Below, in pieces: positions 55,240 to 64,000 of a stretch of DNA of 64,000 nucleotides. How positions within the stretch are numbered: position 1 is the first letter of the stretch; each line of letters opens with the position of its first letter. The translations under genes and the position numbers were made by a program. The notes beneath the pieces are model-generated. The model was not told the origin of the DNA. It did no database searches and saw only the letters and a program-made list of their open reading frames with translations. Origin of the DNA: Lactarius indigo (lineage: Eukaryota > Basidiomycota > Agaricomycetes > Russulales > Russulaceae); NCBI GenBank assembly GCA_025766275.1, contig JAFKAC010000043.1, positions 186,001 through 250,000 on the forward strand. Direction: 5' to 3'.

Positions 55240-57201
55240 GTGGCGTACTCGACCAGAGACCAGTGGACGTCCTTTCGTCCCTATCATATTGAACGACGAG
55301 GAGATCACAACGTACCAACAAGATTTTTGGGAGCAGCTCAGTGGAGAGAACGAGGAGAAGACACCGGGTATTTCGTAGAATTTAACGGTCCTAACCGTTT
55401 CCGACCCGTTGAGTTCAATTTTGAACACCTCTGTTGGACCAAGGTTACTTGGAACCCCATAGATCACCGCTGGGACATCGTGCGACCAGCCGGAAGAAAT
55501 TACAACTGCGACATCGACACGCGAGAGCTTAATAGCCGCGCAGATTACGGTCCTATAGACGGACAAGCACAAGAACATATGGACGAAGGAGTTAGCGGGG
55601 AAGAAGCCTCTGAAAGTCAGTCACCAAGCAGAGGAACAACGCCGGCAGAAGACGCCAGTCTAGGAGCAATCGGCAATCACATAATACAACGAACTGAGTC
55701 CCTCACCATTCACCAACCCGAACCAGAAGTAATTCACATTCGCAGCCCAGCAGTCGCAATGGCAACTGCCACTGTCACGCAAGAAGAGCTGCAGCTCACC
55801 ACTGAAGCCAGGGATCAAATAGCCCTAGAAGAACAGAGACAAATTGCAGAAGAATCACGAGCCAATCTGGCTCCCATCAACCCATACACCGGTCATCGAA
55901 TGACAGACAACGACGTGGCAATCCATCGCGCGATCGGACCCGATGTAGCTGATCCCCCCAGTGGAGGAGGTGGGCCTCCTGGCGACCTGCCGGGAGGAGG
56001 AGGACCCCCACCAAGAGGACCCGGATTTGGGGGATTCCCTGGAGGATTCCCAGGAGGACCACCAGGAGGAGGACCACCGGGAGGAGGATTACAAGGTGTA
56101 GGTCCCATTGTTCCCCCTCCAAGCAACAAATTAGCTGGCGAGGCACCCACAGTATTTGACGGAGAACGCGCCAAAGTTGAAGCATTTCTCACTCAATGGC
56201 ATGTCTACTGGGGCATGAACGCAGACAAAGGCATAATGGCCACACCATATCGACGCGCCCTGCTTTTCCTATCCTATATCAAAGGCGTCAACGTTAGCGA
56301 ATGGGTATTGGTGATGCTTACCTGGCTTAACGGCCAGATACAAGCTGGAATACCCCGTACCAGTGAAGGGTTATGGAACGAAGTCACGCGCAGCTTTATG
56401 CAGCGCTTCCGCAACACAATGGAACAAGAACAAACTCAATATGAGCTCAAGAAGGGAGTCAGGATGATCGGGGGCAATCTAGATGAGTATTGCACTCAAT
56501 TTGAACAGCTCATACGCCGTGCTCAGTATAGACTCGACGATCCTCAAACGTTGGATCTATTTGCAAGTGGACTACCAAAAGACCTATACAAGAAGGTCTA
56601 CACCCTCAACAACCCCCGCAACTATCAAGAATGGAAGACGGTGGCTACCACCCGCCAACAACAATATCTGCATCTCAAGGCGGTGATAAACAAAGGGGCT
56701 CCTCCAGGACAAGGACAAGGATGACCACGCCAATCGCGACAGTGGCAGGGACCACCAAGAAGCTCTTGGCAACCAAGGAACTTACCCCGAGACCCAAACG
56801 CAATGGATACATCAGCCGATCGAATTCGAGGGCGGCTTGCAGGAGCCAAAGATATACTCGCTCCTCGCCCCCCATACCGACCACGAGGAGGATTCCTCCA
56901 AAGAGGAGGAGGACGCAATAATCAAAGGCCAGTCACATGCTATAATTGCGGAAAGGATGGACACATGGCTCGTGACTGCAGACAACCACGAGGAGGTTAC
57001 CAACCTCAAGCATCAACTAGTCGGTATGTTGACACCGACTATCATCAACAAGAACCGGAAGTTGCTACCAGGGCGGTTCAAGACGCACCCCCTCAACAGC
57101 GCGCCAATGATTGGCTTAATGGAGTAGTGGGAGAATCGGACGACGTAAAAGACATCATCCTCCAGCAGTTGTGGAAGAAGGAGGGTTTTCAGGACGCCTG
57201 A
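55240..57201 (+). pseudogene. gypsy gag (copy 4), one TGA
   Basis: From the conserved GTG (55240) the frame is 654 codons to TGA 57199-57201, with one internal TGA at 56722. Conserved N-terminal region (TRFLGAAQWRERGEDTGYF), acidic linker, Gly/Pro-rich hinge (GGPPGDLPGGGG), Retrotrans_gag domain (FLTQWHVYWGMN to QLIRRAQYRLDD) and CCHC knuckle (CYNCGKDGHMARDC). The first ATG (about codon 114) lies inside conserved sequence, so it is unlikely to be the real start. Confidence 0.85.
57183..57189 (+). other. gag-pol -1 frameshift heptamer
   Basis: GGGTTTT read as G GGT TTT in the gag frame, 9 nt before the gag stop; slipping back one base enters the pol frame (GFSGRLNPSAW). Confidence 0.8.
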
Positions 57202-60200
57202 ACCCATCGGCCTGGGTAAGGGCAGTTAATTGTAACAGTGTAATCACAACTCGCTACCGTTCTATGAGAGTTCCAGTATCAATTCGCACCAGTTACACAA
57301 TGGCCAACATACGAGCACTAGTCGACTCAGGAGCAACCCATTGCTTCATGAAACCATCCTTTGCAAAGAGGATGGGACTTGGGACCAAATTACTCAACGT
57401 CCCGAAAAAAATATGGAATATTGACAATACAGAAAACAAATCGGGGCGTATCACTCATTATACCGATGTCGACATCCAAACTAAAGGCATCCATAAGGAA
57501 ATCCGGTTCCTTATTACAGATATTGGCAATGAAGATATCGTCTTAGGATACCCCTGGCTTGCCATCTACGACCCACATATCAAATGGTCCCAAGCCGCTA
57601 TACATGAGGATATGCTCCCTATCATTATTCGATCAACTAACCCTTATATCAAGGCGACGCCGGTCATTGCAGCAACTATCGTCCAGGACGACAACTACGA
57701 AATAGTACACTCCTGTGTTATTACGGATGAACAGCGGCAACAATTTGAAGAAGGATGCCGGCTCAGGGCTACCGTGACTGACCTCGCTATTGCCGCTCAA
57801 CAATATGTTACTAAAGCTGAGTTACCCCCCGAGTATCGCGAATTTGAACGCCTCTTCAGCGAAGAAGCATCAGACAGGTTTCCACCGAGCAGGCCTTGGG
57901 ATCATGCCATCGAGTTTAAACCGGGAACAGCCGATGCAATCGACTGCAAGATATACCCGATGACCCAAGAAGAAGATAAAAAGCTACGCGAATGGATCGA
58001 CGAACAACTCAAGAAGGGGTATATACGACCCTCTAAATCTCCATACGCCTCATCCTTCTTCTTCATCAAAAGGAAGGATGGAAAACTACGACCTGTACAA
58101 GACTACCGAAAAATCAACGCGGTCACCATCCGCAACCAATACCCACTCCCTCTCATCTCAGACCTCATTACCGATCTTAGTAACGCCCACATCTATACCA
58201 AACTTGACGTCAGATGGGGGTATAACAATGTACGCATCAAAGAGGGAGATGAGGAAAAGGCCACGTTCAAGACGTGTTATGGATTATTTGAACCAACGGT
58301 GATGTTTTTCGGCTTAACCAATTCCCTGGCAACGTTCCAGACTATGATGAATTTCATCTTCAGGGACATTATCACAAAACACGAAAAACGAGGCACCGTT
58401 ATTCAGGTCTATATGGACGACATTGGCATCGCCACCGGACTTAATCACTCCCTACCAGACCACATTGAAGCCGTCAAGGACGTACTCCGTGTGTCCGCAG
58501 AGCACGACTTGTATTACAAGCTTGAGAAATGCCTCTTCCACTCCCCGTGCATGGATTACCTGGGGGTAATCCTTGAAAAGGGGGTGACACACATGGACCC
58601 TGTCAAAATTTCGGGCATTAAAGATTGGCCTACGCCCACTAAAGTTAAGGACATCTGCTCTTTCCTCGGATTTTGCAATTTTTACCGACCATTCATACGA
58701 GGGTTTGCAACCAAAGCACAACCACTTAACAAACTCACACGTAAAAACACCAAATGGCATTGGGGCACAGAGGAAGAAAAGGCGTTCCAAGACCTCAAAA
58801 CCCTCGTCACCAGCGAACCCATCCTTGCACACCCAGACCTCACACAACAATTTGAATTAGAAGTTGACGCATCAGGATTCACCACTGGAGCCGTCCTCCT
58901 CCAGCGTAAAAAAGATGGCAAACGACACCCTATTGGCTACTATTCGTCCACCCTCAACGAGGCTGAACGAAACTACAATATTTATGATCTTGAACTCCTA
59001 GCAATCGTCAAAGCCTTCCGTCACTGGAGACCCCTTCTAGCGGGCTCCCCCCATAAGATCAAAGTATTTTCCGACCACCTCAATTTACAATATTGGAAAT
59101 CACCACAAAAGATCAGCAGACGCGTCACAAGGGAAGTGCTTGAACTCTCGGAATACGATTTTGAGATTCATCACATCAAGGGGACTTCTAATGGACGCGC
59201 CGACGCACTGTCACGAAGGCCGGACTACGATCAGGGAGAAGAAGATAACGAGGGGATAACAGTATTACTGGAAAGCGTCTTTGCACGCGCTACCACGCTA
59301 GAAGAACCACAACATCCACACTGGAGACCTGAGATCTTACCGGTGGAAATGACTCCGGAACATCCCATTTACGAGCAAGACACAGCTAAGTTGAAACCTT
59401 GGGTCGATGCTCATAAACTAAAAGACATCGAAGGGACATGGTACAAGGACGGACGCTGAGTGGTCACTGGCAGCATTCACGACAAACGCACCATTATTGC
59501 TGCTCACCATGATTCCCCTGTATACGGCCACCCCGGTATCAAACGCACTCTTCAACTTACCAAGCGACATTACTGGTGGCCGCAGATGAAGAATGATGTC
59601 ACGGACTACGTCAAAGGCTGTGCAGAGTGCCAGCAGCACAAAGTCAACCTCCGACCCATCAGAGCGCCTCTGCAACCCATTTACCCCAAACCGGAAGCCC
59701 TACCATTCGAAACTATCGTGGTGGACTTTATTACCAAACTCCCCATCTCCCGTGGCTATGACTCTATTCTAACGGTGACAGATCACGATTGCACCAAAGC
59801 TGCCATTTTTATTCCCTGTAACGAGGAAATAACTGCCGAAGGAATGGCTGCCCTGTACGTCTCCCATGTTTTTCCACGATTCGGACTCCCCTCGTGTGTC
59901 ATCAGTGATCGAGACCCCTGTTTCGCTTCCAAGTTCATGCGAGAGATATGCAAGATTCTTGGCATCAGCCAAAATATCTCAACCGCTTATCACCCCAGAA
60001 CCGACGGCCAATCGGAACGAACAAATCAGTGGCTGGAACAATATCTCTGCTTCTGGGTGAACGAGCGGCAGGACGACTGGGTTCGTTATCTGCCCATGGC
60101 AGAATTCACGCATAACAATTGGCCCAATGAAACTACACAGGAGTCCCCCTTCTTCCTCTTATCAGGGTTCAACCCTCACGCTGATTGGACCGATAGGCCT

Positions 60201-61976
60201 TCCCCTATCCCACAAGTATCATTAAGACTAGATCAGTTCAAACAAGCGCGACAGCGTGCCTTCTCCTGCATGCTCCGGGCACAAAAGTCATGGATCAAAT
60301 ACAAAGATACACCTAGGTTCAAGGAAGGCGACCTCGTGTGGCTCGAAGGACGCCACTTACGCACTCATCAGCCAACTGCGAAATTAGCTGCCAAACGGCA
60401 TGGACCGTTTAGGATCGTCCAGTTGATGTCCCCTGTCAACTATTGCCTAGAACTTCCCACACAGTGGAGCATCCACGACGTCTTCCATATAGATCTTCTC
60501 ACACCTTATCGTGAAACACCCACGCATGGACCAAACTATCAGTGCCCACCACCTGATTTGGTCGATAACGAAGAAGAATACGAAGTCGAGAAGATTCTAG
60601 ACTCTCGGCGATTCGGCAGAAGGCGTCGGCTCCAATATCTCGTCAAATGGAAGGGTTATCCTGACTCAGATAACCAATGGATAGATAAGGATGACATATT
60701 CGCCGATGACACCGTTCGGGAATTCAAACATTCCAACCCCGACTGGGAAATGCATATAAGGGGGGCCCTCTGTCATGATAAGTCCCCATCCTTCACTCAC
60801 TCCATGTCCTCTCCTCGACGCAATGACCAGCTCGCACTCCTCTCTACCCTCATCAATGACTCCTCCGCCACGCTTGTTAACCCCGACACCACCAACGATG
60901 CCACAGCCATTGGAACTGCAGACGGAGGCCGTACCTCCATGCAGCATGAGGAAGACGGCCCTATCACTAGTGAAGAATTGCACCAGACACTGCAACGATT
61001 CCCTGTGCCCATACAGGGAACTCTCAGCGACGATCCAGCAACAACTCAACCAGCACCTCCGCCAATGTACACCCTCACAAACCCCAACACCAGTGAGCCC
61101 GAAGCCTTCCTCACCGAAGACGAGTTATTTCGGCTTCAAGCAGCTGTCCCACATGGTGAAACCACCAGACGCCATGAAGAAGTACGAACAAGAGTGGAAG
61201 GAGACGGCGGCACGGTGGCAGTGGGAGCAACTGCATATCGCCGCCTGCCGACACCGGATGATGAAGGAGCGGAGGGAGTACTGGATGAAGATGAGGATGA
61301 AGACGAACTTGGAGACCACTACCCCATCAGGCACGCATTCCTTAACCATGAATTCTACACTGAAGATCCAGCTGCCACTCCCTACCTCGTCGACGCAGCG
61401 GGGGGGCCTTTACACAGAGGACGAGTCGCCGTGGCACAAGCGGCTCGTTATACACCAATGGGGGAACGAGACCCAGCAACCAGGGCCATTGTCCCTGAAG
61501 GGTTCCGGGTCAATCAAGGACCCGATTACATTCCGTTCCTGATCAAGCTCCCCAACGGACCGACGATACAAGCCTCCCACGTACAGGTTATCCGAGGAGG
61601 AGACCCCTTCGTACTCGGACTAGCTCCGGGGTTGGGTTTCCTCTATGGAAAACCCCTCTACGCCACCCCTCACCTCCCGAAGAATAACTGCGTGTTCATC
61701 CCACACGAGGAGTATTTCATGCTCCGAGACCGACACCCTACCGACTTGCTGCTGATGCGCATCGGGGATGTCACCCTCACCCAAGAACTACACTGGTTCC
61801 GGCAATTCGTGTTTGCCGAAGACCAATTGGAGAGGCGGATCCGGCAGTTGCAGCTGGATAAGGAGATGGCGGTTGTGGACAAAAAGGACAGTCTCTATCG
61901 TCTCGAAAGGGCTAATATACTGGCACGCATGGAAGATGAAGCGGAACGAATGAGGCAGGAATCGGTAGCGGACTAG
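57190..61976 (+). pseudogene. gypsy pol (copy 4), near-intact, one TGA
   Basis: About 1595 codons in one frame, broken only by TGA 59457-59459 (DGR-stop-VVTG; the relative at 37.4 kb has an Arg codon). Order: protease (ALVDSGATHCF), reverse transcriptase (KRKDGKLRPVQDYRK, VYMDDIGIAT), RNase H (LEVDASGFTTGAVLL), integrase finger (HHDSPVYGHPGI, CAECQQHK), core (TVTDHDCTKAA, SDRDPCFAS, DGQSERTNQWLEQ), GPF module, chromodomain (YLVKWKGYPDSDNQWIDKDD) and a C-terminal extension of about 400 residues (GGDPFVLGLAPG, GKPLYATPH, then a coiled coil ending AERMRQES). Confidence 0.93.
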
Positions 61977-62008
61977 TGAGGTGGGCCTCACTCCTGAAAA
62001 GGGGGTGA

Positions 62009-62516
62009 TGTTACGGTACGGACTTAGTGACTCATTACACACAACTCATGACTGGTTATGACTACGGTCTGGTATCAGCATAAGTCATGGACTCTTACAT
62101 CATATCAGTCAGCATAGCGGTTCGCATGTGATTGCGACCCATGTATGACTCATTCCTAGGATAGCTGTACTAGGGTTCGAGCTAGTTACGCTATTGGTTA
62201 CTTACTATTCTAGCGGCACTTTAAAGCCCGCGTGTATCTGTATAAGTAGTTGCTCCGGAAGACCAAGAGTCCCCATCTTGGTCTTCTTCAATCCACCCTC
62301 TTGACTCGTCTCTTGTCTGCCTTAGTCTCTGACTAAGTGTGCCTCCACTCATATCCGCCAAGGGATATCCTTCTTTCATCTTTGCTGCAGCGTGTGCCAG
62401 TGAGCCCCTGTTCAGCTTGCGTTGGATTGACACGTGGTCTCCATTCGCCTAACTTTCGCTAAGTCGATTACGCCTATTACGAGTCCAAGTCGGACTAACG
62501 CTGGTGGAGCGTAACA
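62009..62516 (+). repeat. copy 4 3' LTR
   Basis: 508 bp, TGTTACGG to GGAGCGTAACA, after the purine tract AAAAGGGGG. TATAAGTAG lies at 62241 and ATCTTGGTCTT at 62275. Confidence 0.95.
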
Positions 62517-62521
62517 CTTGC

Positions 62522-63140
62522 CCGCTGGTGCTGACGAGCACCTGGTTAAATATACATCACAGGCAACTGCCTCAGATATCTCTCACTACTAATCTCTCAT
62601 TGGGAGTCTGCTTTATGTGCAGATTGGCACTAGGCCAGATATCTCCTTTGCTGTGTCATGATTGGCACAGTACGTAGCGAATCCTTCACCACAACATCTG
62701 CAACTTGCACAGTATGTCCTGTCCTACTTAGTGGGAACTATGGACATGCGTATTGTCTATGATGGCGCCAATGGCGACGGCCTTCATGGCTACACTGATT
62801 CCAGTCTGGCTGATTAGACTGACGACCGCCACTCCACCTCTGGTTATGTGTTCCTACTAGCTAACGGTGCAATAAGCTGGTCTTCGCGCAAGCAAAAGAC
62901 TGTTGCCCAAAACACAATGGAAGCGGAATACATGGCCATGACCGACGTGGCTAACCAGGCTGCGTGGTATCAGAGCTTCCTCACGGAACTTGGGTACGAG
63001 GTCGATGACCCCATCCCACTGCATGGTGACAACAAGGGTGCCATTGATTTGGCCTTGAACCCTGTCACTGGCAGACGGTCTAAGCACATTGCCATACGGC
63101 ATCATGTCATTAGGGAGTACATCGAAAAGGGGACCATCAC
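62522..63140 (+). pseudogene. copia-2 gag-pol, part 3 (RT end and RNase H)
   Basis: It joins part 2 in frame (NTPL then PAGADEHL). It holds the RT end (GSLLYVQIGTRPDISF) and RNase H (STSGYVFLL, NTMEAEYMAMTD, LHGDNKGAIDL, SKHIAIRHH). Stops TAA 62590, TGA 62659 and TAG 62815 interrupt it; each can be a single C-to-T change of CAA, CGA or CAG. Cut at 63140 by gypsy B2 just before the usual end of RNase H. Confidence 0.9.
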
Positions 63141-63714
63141 TGTTACAATTTTCTCCGGACTCGTTCTTTCGCATGTCACTATTCCCTTCCCTATACTATA
63201 CGAGCCCTGTACGATTACGCGGACCTTACGATTACCCGGTTCCTATCGCGTGCCTTACTTATCAACGCCCCCTTCTGATAAAGTTCGACATGTGCTAGTT
63301 TCCGTCATGTTCCCAATCACGCGCGACTCCGTGTGATTCATCCCTTGTTCCCAGTATGATGTCCCTTTGTCCCCTTTATGTCTTATCCATTGTTCCCAAA
63401 ACCGATAATGGCGCCATCTGTTTGTAGTCGCCACACTAACCAGTATCTATTTAAACCTAGTCCTATCTAGCTTGTACGGTAGACTAGACTTCTTGTGTAA
63501 TACTACACTTGAACACCTTCGTGCTCTCATCGTCTCGCGAACCCCCCCGTCTTCGTCAGGCCTTCGAGTCTTGACTTCCCTCTACGATCCAAGTGACCAC
63601 CGTCCTTGTGATCCTTGTGCATCACCTTTCTGAAGCCAGGCCTTGGAGCTTGCGCTACCGATATTCGACTGACGCGGTACAGGTCGTACCCAACGCCCCT
63701 GTAGTGGCGTTACA
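63141..63714 (+). repeat. B2 5' LTR
   Basis: 574 bp, TGTTACAATTTTC to GTGGCGTTACA. TATTTAAA at 63448 and AGACTAGACTT at 63481 are 33 nt apart. Confidence 0.93.
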
Positions 63715-63716
63715 TT

Positions 63717-63727
63717 AAGTCTAGTCT
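63717..63727 (+). other. B2 self-primer binding site
   Basis: AAGTCTAGTCT, exact complement of AGACTAGACTT at 63481-63491. Confidence 0.8.
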
Positions 63728-63735
63728 CTTACACT

Positions 63736-64000
63736 GTGGCTCTCACCAGCCGAAGTCGAACCAAGTTTGTCCAGGAGTACCTGGAATGACACACCGATGA
63801 CGACCTTCGATCCTCAATCAAAGGAACGGCCACTTGGAAGAACACCCCTCACGACACAGGCTACTACGTCTTTGATCCTGACAAAAACACCTACGAACCC
63901 ATCGAATACATCGAAGATCAGCACGTCTGGGCCTACGTTGCCTATTCAGACAAAAAGAACTCCTGGTATTCAATCAAGCCAGTACCCGCATCTCTTGGAC
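63736..64000 (+). pseudogene. B2 gag, N-terminal part (one TGA)
   Basis: Read from GTG 63736 (GTGGCT, A at -3, G at +4): open to the window end except for TGA 63787-63789 (YLE-stop-H, Arg in B1). It matches the B1 gag leader region (YEPIEYIEDQHVWAYVAYSD). Confidence 0.8.

Larger units (their letters stand above)
53932..62516 (+). mobile_element. gypsy family A2, complete (copy 4)
   Basis: 8585 bp including a solo LTR in its 5' LTR, with 5-bp duplication CTTGC (53927-53931 and 62517-62521). Order: LTR, self-primer site, gag, frameshift, pol with chromodomain and C-terminal extension, purine tract AAAAGGGGG, LTR. Coding is intact except TGA at 56722 (gag) and 59457 (pol). LTR copies differ at 11 sites, 10 of them CpG transitions. 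Confidence 0.96.
40531..63140 (+). mobile_element. copia-2: Ty1/copia element broken by four insertions
   Basis: The 5' LTR begins at 40531 (TGTTGATAAG). Removing the solo LTR, gypsy B1, gypsy A2 copy 4 and gypsy B2 joins one leader and one gag-pol frame exactly across each target duplication. Coding pieces are 42461-43151, 51028-53931 and 62522-63140; the 3' LTR must lie beyond the window. The bases before the LTR are TGAGA. Confidence 0.93.
63141..64000 (+). mobile_element. gypsy family B, 5' end (copy B2), runs off window
   Basis: Plus-oriented LTR 63141-63714, primer site, then the gag start region. The rest lies beyond base 64000. The bases before the LTR (ATCAC, 63136-63140) should recur after its 3' LTR. 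Confidence 0.92.

Overview
This window is repeat-dense DNA of a filamentous fungus, most likely an Agaricomycete (Basidiomycota). The signs are many 47-60 nt spliceosomal introns, a KDZ-type transposase with a CxC2 cysteine cluster next to a TET/JBP-type dioxygenase gene, and chromodomain Ty3/gypsy and Ty1/copia elements. I saw no housekeeping gene, tRNA, rRNA or CRISPR. Species cannot be named from this.

Layout. (1) 1-10888: the 3' part of a gypsy element (family A) whose pol is split at 2837-9722 by a complete copia element (copia-1) with an intact 1753-codon ORF and perfect 5-bp target duplication. (2) 10889-13544: debris, including a truncated minus-strand family-B gypsy end and a solo LTR. 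(3) 13545-18200: the 5' half of a second family-A gypsy, with a solo LTR in its protease/RT region. (4) About 18201-36757: a block of roughly 18.5 kb that looks like one giant KDZ DNA transposon. It is bounded by related, inverted, GGGCCCA-rich tandem arrays and carries eight genes whose hand-built exon models all stay in phase. These include a complete KDZ transposase (10 exons, 1094 aa), a TET/JBP-like 2-oxoglutarate/Fe(II) dioxygenase (384 aa) and six proteins of unknown function. (5) 36754-40530: the 3' half of another family-A gypsy plus an older gypsy scrap. (6) 40531 to beyond 64000: a second copia element (copia-2) broken by four insertions: a solo LTR in its 5' LTR (41126-41667), a complete minus-strand family-B gypsy (43152-51022), a complete family-A gypsy (53932-62516, itself with a solo LTR inside its 5' LTR), and the start of another family-B gypsy (63141 onward). 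Seven insertions have perfect 5-bp target duplications.

How it works together. The gypsy elements share a mechanism visible in the DNA: an 11-nt primer-binding site complementary to the predicted 5' end of their own transcript (Tf1-like self-priming), a conserved GTG-GC start candidate with no upstream ATG, and a gag/pol -1 frameshift heptamer. The copia elements instead have a primer site matching the anticodon region of initiator tRNA-Met (half-tRNA priming). The retroelements are decaying almost only by CpG transitions. LTR pairs differ at 23 sites, 20 of them CpG, and nearly all stops in the gypsy ORFs are TGA at arginine positions. The KDZ block shows no such damage and encodes a TET/JBP-type enzyme of the 5-methylcytosine-oxidising family.
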